A DNA stretch of 64,000 nt from Camellia lanceoleosa (GCA_025200525.1 CM045762.1:77683217-77747216), one strand, 5' to 3'. Shown: positions 36,569 to 48,147, counted from the first letter of the stretch. Notes: generated from the letters alone by a model not told the origin. Program-made: numbers and translations.

Positions 36569-38130
36569 TTACTGTGAGAGAAGGGGAGGATTGGCCATGC
36601 ACTGTTTTAACTGTTGAAAGGCTTTTTCGGATTCAGTTGTCCATTCAAAAGTCTGCCGAAGGACTTTGAAAAATGGTAGGCACTTATCCGTTGCGCGGGA
36701 GATGAAGCGGTTTAGGGCTGCCACTCTGCCGGTGAGTCTCTGAACCTCTTTAACGGTTTTGGGTGACTGCATCTCAATCAAGGCCTTGATCTTCTCAGGG
36801 TTGGCCTCGATGCCGCGCTGACTGACCATAAAACCCAGGAACTTGCCAGATCCTACGCCAAAGGCGTACTTCTCTGAGTTGAGCTTCATCTGATGTTTGC
36901 GAAGGGTGGCAAAAGTCTCTCGTAGGTTGGTGAGGTGGTTAGTGGAGAGTTTGCTCTTAACTAGCATGTCATCCACATACACTTCCATGTTCCGTCCGAT
37001 CTGATGGTGGAAGACTATATTGACTAAACGTTGGTAGGTGGCCCCAGCATTCTTTAGTCCGAACGGCATGACACGGTAGTAGTAGGTGCCCCGGTCGGTG
37101 ATGAAAGATGTGTGTTCCTGGTCGGATGAGTGCATCACGATTTGGTTGTACCCGAAAAAAGCATCCATGAAGCTGAGCATTTGATGACCGGCCGTGGCGT
37201 CGACCAGTAGATCAATGCGGGAGAGGGGATAGCTGTCTTTGAGGCAAGCTCGGTTCAGGTCGGAGTAGTCGACGCAGAGACGCCACTTGCCATTGTTTTT
37301 GCGCACCAGGACCACGTTGGACAGCCACTTAGGATAATCCACATTTCGGATAAACTGGGCCTCGAGGAGTTTGTCAACCTCTGCAACTATGAGATTGTTA
37401 CGCTCTGGATGGAAAATACGTTGCCTTTGTCGGTGAGGTCGGAAATGAGGTTCGATACTGAGGCGGTGAGTTATGAAAGAGGGGTCGATGCCTGGCATGT
37501 CTGCATGAGTCCAGGCAAAGACGTCTCTGTGCTCGGTCAGGAGAGCGGTAAGGTCGGCCTTGGTTTGGGGAGGTAATTGACTGCCGATTTTGGCAGTTTT
37601 GAGTGGGTTGGTAGGATCGATGTTAACTTCAATGAGTTCTTCCACAGGTTCGCCTCTGATCAGCTCGTCCTCATCCCGGACGTCAAGCCCTTCAATGATC
37701 ATCGCCTCCTTCAGTTTGGCTTCTTTAAGTGAGGCCACATAACATTCCCTAGCCACGGTCTGTTCTCCCTTGACTGTTCCGACCCCAAGATCGGTAGGGA
37801 ACTTGAGGGCAAGATGATAGGTGGATGTGATGGCTTGGAAGGCATTGAGGGCGGTGCGGCCGAGGATGATGTTGTAAGCAGAGGGGCAGTCGACAACAAG
37901 AAAAGTAAGCAACTTCGTGGTCTGCCGTGGGTACTCCCCAATGGTGATGGGGAGATCAATGGAGCCGATAGAGGTCACCCGGTCGCCAGTGAAACCAACC
38001 AGAGAAGTTTGGAGTGGGGACAGGCTTTCTTCCCCGATCTTCAATTGGCGGAAGCAGTTGAGGAAGATGATGTCCGAGGAGCTGCTATCGTCGATGAGAA
38101 CTCGTCTGACCTTATAGTTGGAGAGAACAG
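36569..38130 (-). pseudogene. Tat-A protease-reverse transcriptase
   Basis: The RT has the usual blocks: [51 protein letters not shown], catalytic YVDDM, GKFLGFMVSQRGIEANP. The upstream protease reads VLIDDSSSSDI, where a D-x-G pocket would be expected, so the active-site glycine appears lost. The frame opens upstream of the codon at 38044. An in-frame break separates it from gag near 38150-38260. The frame ends after PPLLSQ. Confidence 0.9.
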
Positions 38131-38358
38131 TGGAGATGACAAGGGGATCGTCAAGAGGATAACGGATGCCAGTACAGTCGGCGTCCGTGAAGGTGATGGG
38201 TTCTGTCCACTACTTGGGTTGTTTGGGGGGTCGGTCTCATGGCGATTGCCTTTGTGCCCCTGTCGTATTTTTCGAAGTTACGCTCTGGTGGCCGGGATGG
38301 TCCCCCACAGGCAAGACCACCTGAAATAACTCTAATTTCGCCAACGGGTGAAGGTGGA

Positions 38359-39856
38359 TTACCTTGAGGCCGAGGTGGTTGGTCGATCATGCCTGTCCGC
38401 TGAGCCGGGCCGTGGAGGGGTGTGTCTGCGATTGTCTCTGTGGGGCTCGGTCCTTTGCCTCTGCTGAGGGCGGGTGTCTGTGAATCGGCTCAGACGTCCC
38501 TGGCGAATGAGGGTCTTCACTTGATTCTTGAGGCTGATGCAATCGTCGGTGTTATGGCCATGGTCCTGGTGGAAACGGCAATACTTGGACTGGTCTTTCC
38601 GATTGGAAGGGTTTCGTGGAGGGAGTGGCCACTTGAGGGGGTAGTCCCGCTGGATCTGGTTAAGGACATGTTCCATGGGAGAGTTGAGGGGTGTATATCG
38701 CTCGAACCGACCGGGGGGTCTCACTGGTGCTGACCGGTCGGTGCGAGGAGGTCGGTTGGTGTAGCGGGGTGTTTGGCTATGATACTGGGTGTTGCTGGGT
38801 TCTTGGTCTTTTCTCTTTTCTCGGGGGGTCGGGTCTTTAGCTGGCGGGTCTTGCCGAGCGGCTAGTGAATCCTCGGCATTCATGTATTTTTGGGCTTTGG
38901 AGAGTAGGGCTGCCATGGAGGTCGGGGGGTTCTTGGAGAGGGAGAAGAGGAAGTCAGAGGACCGCAGACCGGCCATGAAGGCTGTGAGGATGACCTTGTC
39001 GTCGTTTTCGGCAACTTGCAAGGCTTCGGTGTTGAAGCGAGTGACGAAGCTGCGCAGTGATTCCCCTTCGGTCTGACGGATGTTGAGTAGTTGGGTGGCC
39101 AGGCGTCGTTGGCGTTGGGCGCCGATGAAATGGCTCAAGAAAGAGTCACTGAGATGCTGGAAAGTGGAGACCGAGTCCGGTGGTAATTGGCTAAACCACA
39201 GCCGAGCCGACCCCTTCAGAGTCACGGGAAAGGCTCGGCACATGATCTCATCGGGGAAGGCATGAAGGATCATGAGGGTGCGGTAGGTCTCTAGATGGTC
39301 GATCGGGTCAGTCGTGCCATCGAAGGAGTCAATGGTACGCATTTTGAACTTGGGGGGTAGGGGTTTGTCTCGAATGGAGGCGACAAATGGGGAGTTTGCT
39401 GTGGTGGAAGGCTTATGTTGGATATTCTGCATGACCCCTTGGAGTTAGAGTTTCATGGCTCGGAGTTCAGCGTCCCAAAGGGGAATGTTGTCACTGCCAG
39501 AGGAGACAGTGTTGACGCCGCTTTCTCCCCGGAGCCGGAGCTATGACCGATGGACGTGGGGGTGGAGGAGGCGGATGTATATCGCGGTGAGGAGTCGCAA
39601 GCCCTCCGAGTTGGGAGGATTGGGTTGTGACTGATAGCGGAACTTGTTCCGGATGGGGTGGAATATCTGGAGGTGGTGGAGGAATAGGGAGGTTCCGTTG
39701 GAGCAGAGCATTGATTAAGGCCTGGTTTTGTTCGGCCATACGGTTGATGCTGTTGGTGAGCTCGATGAAGTACTGTGGTGGGTTGTTTAGATTGGGAGGG
39801 TCGGTTTGGCGATCGATAGCATTATGGTGGGAAGCCATGGATCTAGTCGTGACCAT
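38359..39856 (-). pseudogene. Tat-A gag in two pieces
   Basis: The N-terminal piece (39856-39491; MVTTRSMASHHNA, NSINRMAEQNQAL) and the main piece (39432-38359) are in different frames with a stop between them. The main piece has the gag core (FDGTTDPIDHLETYRTLM, RLWFSQLPPDSVSTF, ESLRSFVTRFN) and a zinc-knuckle-like CRFHQDHGHNTDDC. Capsid/nucleocapsid role inferred from family. Confidence 0.9.
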
Positions 39857-39936
39857 ACACTTAACGGATGAGGTGAAAAGGTTACTGGAACAGGGTCTCC
39901 GGCGGCAATGAACACAACTGGCGCACGGACAAACCG

Positions 39937-39954
39937 TTCCCACAGACGGCGCCA
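39937..39954 (-). other. Tat-A primer-binding site
   Basis: Minus strand TGGCGCCGTCTGTGGGAA lies two bases from the LTR end at 39957. Tat-B has the identical PBS at 53306-53323. The first nine bases match the 3' end of a tRNA ending in ACGGCGCCA, as in tRNA-Asp. Confidence 0.85.
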
Positions 39955-39956
39955 AC

Positions 39957-40733
39957 TGATGATACGGTTCGACCAGGTGAATGGGCTAGACCAATCCAAG
40001 CTCCTCAGGTCCACTGGGTTGCCTGCAAATAAGTTCAACGGGGAACGGGGTAGTCCCCCGGCGAACCCTCCGGTGTGTGAATTAGAAAAGGTGATAGACC
40101 AAAAAATGTACAGAGAGAGAGATAGAAAACTTAAACCTCTTCTTGTCTTCAAGCCTTGTTTATATCCTTTGGTAATCATTTCGCTGTCTCCGTCGTTCTG
40201 ACCTTCCCGCCGAAAGTTTACGCCGTGGTTCGTCTTATGCAGGGTGAGGGGATGCCATTCCGGCTGAGAGGTGTTGTCGCAATAAATGCTGTGATGGCCG
40301 CATTAATGGTGATGTGCTGTGGCAATAACTTTGCAGATCTTTGTCTGCTGATGTGGCCTGTCCTGCATCTGCCGTGTGTCCAAATATCATTGGCCTTCCC
40401 TGCCCAGATGGCTTCCCGTGATGCTGGGCTTTATTGACAGGGTTATGCAATGGGGTTTAAATGGTGGGCCTGGGTTTGCTCATGGTGGGCTGTGGCCCTT
40501 GTGGGCCTATCCATGTCAGTAGTCCCCCATTCCTGAGTGCAGCTTTAGTCCAACGAAGGGAATAATAATAATAAGGAAGGTGAATCTGACCGTGGTCACC
40601 GAAATGAGGGGCCGAAGGAGGAGGTCGCATCATGAGGAGACGATCGAGCGGGGGAGGCCGACCGCGAGGGTGGCCGAGCGGGCAAGGCCGAGCGTGAGGG
40701 TGACCGAGCGGACGAGGCCGAGCGTGAGGGTGA
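39957..40733 (-). repeat. Tat-A 5' LTR (right copy), truncated
   Basis: It matches the left LTR to about 40570, then diverges in the tandem-repeat zone and stops in the 30-bp repeat at about 40733. Unrelated sequence (GTTTCTCTCTAGAGATTTC) follows. The start of U3 is therefore missing. Confidence 0.85.
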
Positions 40734-40818
40734 GTTTCTCTCTAGAGATTTCTGGCAATGTTTCGGCGACACTCAAGTGACCTCCATTACATTTCTAAAA
40801 TGTAGATCTACACTCATA

Positions 40819-41187
40819 GGCCCCGTTTGTTTGGGGTTATAGGGAGGGGATTGAGTTTGATAGTGAGGAGGGGATTGAGAATAGGGTGTTTGTTTTGAGA
40901 GATATGGAGGGGACTAGTAATCCCTTGGTACTAGTAAGGAGGAGGAAGGGGGATTGGTAAGGAGAGAGTAGAAATGGTATTAGAAAAATAGTGAGGGGAT
41001 TAGAAATTTTTATATTTTTTATATATTGGGAATTTTTTTAAAAATATTAATGTTTAATTTTTATATTTTTTATTTGTTTTATTATTTTATATAAAAATAA
41101 TTTAATAATTCTTCACTATTAATCCCCTCACTATCAATCCCCTCACTATCAATCCCCTCTATTCTATCCACCAAAACAAATGGGGCC
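40819..41187. mobile_element. Harbinger-like MITE (369 bp)
   Basis: The ends GGCCCCGTTTGTTT and AAACAAATGGGGCC are exactly inverted apart from one base. ATA lies on both outer sides. Subterminal GGGGATTGA.../...TCAATCCCC repeats are inverted as well. Non-autonomous. Confidence 0.8.
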
Positions 41188-42534
41188 ATAGAGTATAGAT
41201 TTATACTTTTAAAGTGTAGATATGAGTTTTTTATGTATAGAATAGGGGTTTTGAGTGTTTTCTCTCGATTTCGGCATAGATTTTTAGATTTTTGACATTA
41301 ACAATGATTTTTTCTTCTTTCAAGCCTTCTCTCATACCATTGTGAATATTTTTCCTCTTCAACTCTACCTTTTGGTGGTATCCGAAGTACGGCAATGGTG
41401 GTAGCGGAGTTGGAAAATGATGACGAGGATAATGTTGATGGTGATGGTGATGGTGATGGTGGGTGTTGATGCAGATCTTGCTTGGTTTGAAGCAGATTTA
41501 ATTTTTCAAACCACACCTATAATAAGATTGGTAATTATTCTTAAATCGTAACTGTTTTTTAAGCGAATTTATTTTTGTTGTTTGTAATTTGTTATTTGAT
41601 TACTTGTTTGGCCCTTTAAAATCTTATTATTATTCTTTTTAATCTGTATGCTATTTATTTTATTTTAATATAACTGTATTTCATATTTACAAAAAATAAA
41701 AAAAATTTGAGCAAATTGTTCGTATGAATTTGGGATTGAGTTATACTAGAGACCCCAAATGAATTACCAAACCTCTCACATAGGTATGAGATCCACACAA
41801 ATCACATATGTATGGATCTCACACTCATATAAAAGGTTTAATAAAAAATTTAATAATTCATTTAAGGTATATAACATCTTCCTTGGCCTTTTATTTATTT
41901 GACTTGATGGCATCATTTATTTAGGGGTTGTTTAGGGTGTCCTAAATAAGTGCACTTTTTATCTTTTTAGACTAAAAAATTGAGAAAAAAAATATGGATG
42001 TTTGGGTTAATTTTTTTACTTTTTATGGAAAAATATGTATTAAAAAATTGTATAAATTAGTGTGTAGGAAAAAATTAGGATTAAGAGTTCTGTAGTCGTA
42101 ATTTTTAACTTTTGATAAATAATGATAACTTTTTAACTTTTTGAATAATTTTTTAACTTTTTAATTTTTTATGCACTTGCCAAATTTAACCTTAATTATA
42201 GGGGGCGTGCTTCGGAGATTGTTGGCCCATTGGCAGCAAGTAGCTAACCCCACCAACCCGCAGTCATCAATACCAACTACTTCTGCTTTTGTTTAGATCC
42301 GAGAATATTTGCATGCAAACAGCCTATTATTATTATTATTATTTTTTATCTTGAATTTGTGAACAATTTGTAAATGAAAAGAAATGGATAAATTACAACT
42401 TTAATTCACTTAATATATAGTCTATTTTTATGAGTAATTTGTTAATCATATAAATAAAAAAATTATTTTATTATTATTTTTTATACTAAAATATATATAT
42501 ATATATATATTTTAACTTATTTATTCATTGAATA
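41188..42534. other. AT-rich intergenic DNA
   Basis: Contains GATGGT microsatellite (41440-41462) and a TA tract (42490-42510). A pair of diverged inverted ends at about 41932 and 42190 may mark another old MITE but is not convincing. Confidence 0.55.
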
Positions 42535-42540
42535 ATACTA

Positions 42541-42693
42541 TATGTACTAATTAGTGTACTAATTAGTGTATCAATTGATGATATGACATAATTTAAGAGA
42601 TTTTTGATATTTATAATGTGATTAATGAGTGGAGTTAATAATAATGTTATAACTAGTGTTGATACACTAATTAATATATTAATTAGTACATGT
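42541..42693. mobile_element. Small MITE with ~35-bp TIRs
   Basis: TATGTACTAATTAGTGTACT plus AATTAGTGTATCAA at the left is matched by the inverted right end (TACATGTACTAATTAATATA plus TTAATTAGTGTATCAA). The family is unknown and the target duplication unclear. Confidence 0.65.
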
Positions 42694-43115
42694 AACACCA
42701 CCATTATTTATTTGTTTAAATATCATATGCATTAATTTTGATCCTTTTATCCATAGTAAAATGGAGGTTAATGTAATTACATTTAAACTTGCGGTTATAT
42801 TTTTTTTAATCTTAGGAGAAATCATAGTAGAAGAAAATTTCCTTTTTCTGTCTTTTTTTTTTGAGAAATGACTGAGAGCTCGAATAAGCTCCAGCTCGAA
42901 TCCCCCGAAATAAAAACGACATCGTTTTTGCAATGTTTTTTTTTTTTTTTTTTTCATGTATATCTGAACACTGAACACAGGGGGAAAGAGAGAGAGAGAG
43001 AGCGAGAGGAGAGAAGAGACGGAAACACAGTGATGGCGGGCATGACGGTGGTGCGATGGTGATGGCGATGGCGGGGCGACGGTGGTGCGACGGTGATGGC
43101 GGGTAGGGTGTTGCA

Positions 43116-43338
43116 GATGATGTGTTGAAGATCTGGGTTTGTTGAAGATGGAGATGATGATGATGTGTTGAAGATGAAGATGATTTGTTGTTGTTGATTT
43201 TTTTTTTTTTCCTAGTAGCAGATCTTGGATGATGTGTTGAAGATCTGGGTTTGTTGAAGATGGAGACAATGATGATGTGTTGAAGATGAAGATGATTTGT
43301 TGTCGTTGTTGATTTTTTTTTTTTTTCTCTAGTAGCGC
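43116..43338. repeat. Two-copy tandem repeat (period ~112 bp)
   Basis: GATGATGTGTTGAAGATCTG recurs at 43116 and 43228. Each copy runs through GATGAAGATGATTTGTTG and a poly-T to CTAGTAGC. The copies are nearly identical. Confidence 0.85.
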
Positions 43339-43381
43339 ATCCGGGTTTGATTTTTGGGTGGGTGGGTTTGATTTTGATTTT

Positions 43382-43951
43382 GATTTCAGTTTTGTGATGA
43401 TTTTGATTTCAATTTTGTGGTTGAATCAATTTTGTGATTGAAGGAAAGTGGGTCTCTCCTCTCCTCTTCTTCAACTTCTTCTTCTTCATTCTTCAAACTC
43501 TTCAACTTCTTCTTCTTTAAACTCTTCTTCAGACAAAGCGAGAAGAAGATGAAAAAAAAAACAACCCCAAAACGACGTCGTTTTGGGGTTTGAGATCGAG
43601 CTTCGGTGATTCGAGCTACGTGATCGCTTTTTATATATACATTTAAGCGGTGTCGTGTTCTTTGACAGACGCATCCCAAGATCTTAAATATATAAGAGGA
43701 AAAAAAGACTGCCAAATCAATCATCAGCTCGATCTCAAACCCCAAAACGACGCCGCTTTTGTTTTTTTTTTTTTTTTTTTTTTCATCTTCTTCTCGTTTG
43801 TCTGAAGAAGAGTTTAAAGAAGAAGAAGTTGAAGAGTTTGAAGAATGAAGAAGAAGAAGTTGAAGAAGAGGAGAGGAGAGACCCACTTTCCTTCAATCAC
43901 AAAATTGATTCAACCACAAAATTGAAATCAAAATCATCACAAAACTGAAAT
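43382..43951. repeat. Long near-perfect inverted repeat (hairpin)
   Basis: The left arm 43382-43602 and right arm 43725-43951 are reverse complements. The outer 156 bases (43382-43537) match without a single difference, followed by one indel, a variable A-run and then GTCGTTTTGGGGTTTGAGAT in both. The loop is about 122 bases. Arms are CT/GA-rich with a core ACGACGTCGT palindrome. No coding role is evident; it could form a very stable RNA or DNA hairpin. Confidence 0.95.
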
Positions 43952-44404
43952 CCGCGGGCTCCGAATCATCACAAAATAATCAAAATCATCACAAAAATGA
44001 AAAGGGAGTTGCTAGGTCCCCCGAATCCGCGGGCTCCCGAATTTCTACAATTTCTATTTTAAGTATAAAAAAAAAAGAAAAAAAAAGAAAAAGAAAACAA
44101 TTTTCAAAAAAGAAAATTAAAGGGATTAGAGAGATTATTTTTAGAAGGACAAATCATTTTTAAAATAAAAAAATAAGTTACACAAACCAGAAATACATAT
44201 GAGGCGACAAAAAAAAAAAAAAAAAAAAAAATCAAGTTTTGACCATTATAATAAAATAAATCTTGAGCATCACAACATGAGTGTTTGGCACAATATGAAC
44301 TCCAATTTCCGTTAATCTGTTTGATTAGTTGAATGGGTTTAGTTGGAAAAACAATTGAATGGGTTTGATCAGTTAAAAAAATTGTATGAAAATTGAGTTA
44401 TATG

Positions 44405-45400
44405 AATCTGTTTTGTAACGTTTACGTTTTCAGTTTATATTTATAAAAATTTTATAAATTGGTTTTTGTTTATTTTTTGTTTATTTTTAGAAAAACATAA
44501 ACTACAAACGCGTTTGATAATTGACAAAATGTTTACAAAATTTTAAAAATATAAAAAAGAGTGAGCAATGGCAAGTGGTGGCAAGTGGCGGTGAAGACGG
44601 TAGTGAAAAGTGGTGATGGTAGATGGTGGGTAGCGGGTAGTGGTGGGTAGCGGGTGGTGGTGGGTGGATGGGTGACGGTGGCGGGTGGTGGGTGGTGGTG
44701 GCGGGTGGTGGTGGCAAGTGGGTGGTGGATGCGGGTGGTGGCGAGTGGTGGTGGCGGGTGGTGGTGGTGGGGTGGTGGGTGGTGAGTGGTGGTGGTGGTG
44801 GTGGCGGATGGTGGTGGCGGTGGGTGGCGGGTGGAGTGGTGGTGGGTGGTGGTGGTGGATGGGTGGGTAACGGAGGCGGGTGGGGGTGGTGGTGGTGGTG
44901 GCGGGTGGGTGTGTGTGGTGGTGGTAGTGGTGGTGGATGGTGGTGGTAGCAGATGGATGACAGGTGGATGGTGGTGGTGGTGGTGGGTGGCTGGTGGTAG
45001 CAGGTGGTGGCAGGTGGGTGGTGAGTGGTGGTGGCGGGTGGTGGATGGTAGTGGCAGGTGGCGGGTGGATGGCAGGTGGGTGGTGGGTGGTGGTGTGGGA
45101 TGGGTGGTGGTGGCGAGTGAGTAGCAGGTGGGTGGTGGTGGCAGATGGTGGTGGGGGGTGGGTGGTGGTGGTAGAAAATGGTGACGGGTGGTGGCTAGTG
45201 TTGGGTGGTAAAAAAAAAAAAAAAACTTAAAACTCAAAACGGAAACACATTTTTTGAGTTTATATTTTTTGGCCAAATTTATAAATTGAGATCATTGATT
45301 TATAAATAAAAAATTTACCAAACAAGTTTTTATTTGAGTTTTTAAAATTTTTGTAAATATAAATAGAAAACTGAAAACGTAAGTATTACCAAACGGCACC
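44405..45400. mobile_element. TIR element with GGT-rich minisatellite core
   Basis: The left sequence CTGTTTTGTAACGTTTACGTTTTCAG is matched, inverted, by GTGCCGTTTGGTAATACTTACGTTTTCAG from the right end; the inner arms ATTTATAAAAATTTT/AAAATTTTTGTAAAT also pair. Between them (about 44565-45190) lies an irregular TGG/CGGGTGG minisatellite. No protein is supported, and target duplications are uncertain. Confidence 0.55.
44565..45190. repeat. GGTGG/GGCGGGTGG minisatellite
   Basis: About 600 bases of nearly pure TGG, CGGGTGG and GGTGGTGGT words. Long frames on both strands (glycine/tryptophan/valine or proline/histidine/threonine-rich) are explained by the repeat. The plus strand is rich in GG runs and might form G-quadruplexes. 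Confidence 0.95.
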
Positions 45401-46113
45401 ATAATATTTTTATTTATTTCAAAATAACTTTGTAAAAGCAAATTTTAAAAGCAACTAATCTTGAAATAAAAACACTTCAACAATTCAAATATATAACTTG
45501 TAGCAACCATATAATACAAAAAACATTTAATATATGACAATCAAATATATATAAATAAAACTATAGCAACCAAATAAAATAAAATAAATAAATAAATAAA
45601 ACAAAGAATTCCAAACTCTTTAGATTTTCAAGTTTTCTACATTCATGTATAACATACATATAAATATTTGGGGTAATAATTTTGGGAATTCGGTTCAAAA
45701 GTCCAAATTCAAAATTTTATTGCCCAAAGGTTCAGGTAGTATGTACATAAGGACATACTTTTCCACAATGACCAAACTATCCTTGTATATATAAACCATT
45801 TGCACGGAGCAATAGAGAGAGAATCATTTCACACGGAATAAGAGAGAGAGAGACATGCGAGAGAGTGAGTCTTAACACCCTAGATCGCTTAGTCACTGTC
45901 ACACGCACCAACATCGTCGTCGATATCAACACCGCCCTTCATTGTTTCAATTCTGACTCCTTTGTCGTGGGCTCAGTCACTCTCTGTCATTCGCCGCTGT
46001 CTGAGAGTTGAGATTCACGAACAGATCATCACTGTAGCGGCTTGTTACACCAAAGCTCCTCAACTATGTCACTAATTGAGCTCTAAATTGCCGTCGAACT
46101 TCCTCAGTTTCAA
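45401..46113. other. Intergenic DNA
   Basis: AT-rich to about 45780, then more balanced sequence with GA runs (45806-45870). No gene is supported; the truncated LTR of the next element begins at its right end. Confidence 0.55.
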
Positions 46114-48147
46114 ATCCCGAGAGGAATGGGTGCAAAAGCGCGTCCATAAACTATATAAACAGGGCTGAGCCTCTACACCCAGGATGGAACATCCTCTGGT
46201 GAGAGCACAACTACCACATTGTCTTATCTCTTTTCTCTCTCTAGAAGTGGGCTAACTTGATTGTCGGAGGGATTTTCCAGCAGCACACCGCCGCGTAGCT
46301 TACCATTCATTGTGTTCTCAGGTCGATCGAAGTGAGACGCAGTGTAGACACGAGGAGTACGGATAACGTCAGATATTTGGCCCCCCGTAAGCACGGCAGT
46401 GTTGGGTTGGCAAAGTTTTGAACGATGGCTGCTCGGCCTTTGAAAGCCGTCGTGTTGATATGCCTGGACCCCTAGGAGTCTGCAGTTAAAAATCAAGTGT
46501 AAGTGGCAGTGCGGTTGTGCATATGAGCCTGATTTTAGCTCGATCGCATCGAGCGCTCTTGGTAGCTCGGCCTATTGGTGAGCTCGGTCGTACAAGCAAG
46601 CCAGATATTAGCCCGGTCACTCGACCCAAGTATTGAGTACCCCAGTTTTCTGCCCAAACTCCACAAACAGCTAATTTGCTTGGTTTACTAATTCTTTCAG
46701 ATAAAAAAGGTGCTTTGATCCCGGCCGAGCCCAAATCCACATCTGTTCATCATAAGAGATAATGAACAGCGCGAAACTACGGGCGCAAGAGCTTTAGGAT
46801 GTCGAGAACAACGCAAAAAACCTAACCTTATTCCATTCGTGTTATTATTGGGATGTTTTTTTCCTTTCTTAATGAGTGAATGTGATGATGGGAGTTTGAA
46901 AATACAAGAAAAAACACAAAGATAAAAACGTACCAAATTGAAAATGCAAACGACGTTCCAATCGATGAAGGGTGCTGCGAGGGCGACGACAACGGCAGGT
47001 TAGTGAAACGGATGCTTTGGTTGAGATGAAGAACACGGAAAATAGGGGCTTGGGTGCTCAAGATCGACAGATGGCTGCTGGAGAAGATGATGAACAGTGG
47101 ATGTGGGGGACTGAAGAGGCGTATTGACATATATGGAATGAGGAGCGCCAAAAATTTAAATTCGAAGAGACGACGCATGATAGCTGGGTTGGCTGTACGA
47201 GGCTAATGAACAAAGGACACATGTATGATAAGATCACTGTTAGTCTTGAAAAGATAGGCTGAAGAGTCGAAATGCCGACTGAGCAAGTCATGAAGCCAAG
47301 TGAGAAAGTCAGCACGACGTATGATTTAAGGGTGACGACCGAGCAGATGAGTGATCCCGGCCGGAGAAGGTAATCTCGGTCACCCTAGCGTGGACGGGAT
47401 TAAGGGGCAATTGAGAAGGAAGTTCATAAATTGACATTGGGTTGAGCTAAGTTGGGCCGAGCTAAGTTCGTGCGGAAATTGTGTGCGCATTGGGCTGGGA
47501 CCTCGGTCCCGTCAAGTAGGAGTAACCTCAGACTGCTAGCCCGGTGTAGATATGCACCCCGCTGAGTTAGACAGGTTTAGTCCTCTGATGATCAGATCAA
47601 CCGAGCAGGAGCTCGGTCAAAGCTAAAAAAGCTCGGTTAAGCCACGGTATGGAATTATCAAAGAAACTGGACAAGTAGTATGGTCATTAGGTGATGCGTG
47701 GCGCCATGCTAAGCGTAACTCGATGGAAAGTACTATACGCCGCCCTGAAATTGTAAGAAAAAGATTCCGCTGTCTGTGTGTGTTGACACCGTTTGGAGGT
47801 TTCGTTAGGTGGTGTTTAGCTGTATTGGCGTTGACACGTAGGAAATGTGAGAGGATAGTAGGTCTACGCATCCCGAGAGGAATGAGTGCAAAAGCGCACA
47901 TAGAAATTATATAAATAGGGTTGTGCTTCTATACCCAAGATGGAAGATCCTCTGGTGAGAACATAACTACCACATTGTCTTATCTCTTTTCTCTCTTTAG
48001 AAGTGTGCTAACTTGATCGTCGGAGGGGTTTTTCGACAGCACACCGCTGAGTAGCTCACCATGCATTGTGTTCTCAAGTCGATCGGAGTGAAGCGCAGCT
48101 TGGACACGAGTAGTACGGATAACGTCAGATATTTGGCCCTCTGTACA
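46114..48147 (+). mobile_element. Internally deleted Tat-type element (Tat-C)
   Basis: 46114-46393 and 47868-48147 are homologous LTR 3' portions (CCCGAGAGGAATG to ATATTTGGCCC). The right LTR is complete at 47412-48147 (TGAGAAGG...TGTACA) and is preceded by a polypurine tract (TTAAGGGGCAAT, 47400-47411). The left LTR lacks its first ~450 bases. The internal region of about 1 kb has no gag or pol. LTR segments resemble those of Tat-B, so this is a deleted or LARD-like relative. Confidence 0.8.
47412..48147 (+). repeat. Tat-C 3' LTR
   Basis: 736 bp, TG...CA, with a TATA-like motif AATTATATAAATAGG near 47906-47920 and a region related to Tat-B's LTR (CGGAGGGGTTTTTCGACAGC against CGGAGAGGTTTCCGGCACAC). 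Confidence 0.8.

Larger units (their letters stand above)
29295..40733 (-). mobile_element. Decayed Ty3/gypsy Tat-lineage LTR retrotransposon (Tat-A)
   Basis: Direct repeats at 29295 onward and 39957 onward are LTRs. PBS, gag, protease-RT, RNase H, second RNase H and integrase read on the minus strand between 39954 and 34422. The second, archaeal-type RNase H (NNEAEYEALIAGL, FSDSQLIVGQI) before integrase is a Tat hallmark. Between integrase and the 3' LTR are a tandem array and an antisense gene on the plus strand. Several frameshifts and stops make it non-autonomous. The 5' LTR (right side) is truncated, so no target duplication can be compared. Confidence 0.92.

Noticed and set aside
42679..43269. 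196-codon minus frame rich in H, S and K
   Set aside because: Low-complexity translation of CT-, CAT- and poly-A-rich repeats; no domain.
43386..43886. 166-codon minus frame across the inverted repeat
   Set aside because: Open because GAA/CTT-rich arms lack stops; mirrors on the other arm.
44533..45276. Long proline/histidine/threonine-rich frame (minus) and glycine/tryptophan-rich frames (plus)
   Set aside because: Entirely explained by the GGT minisatellite; open on both strands; no start context or splice support.
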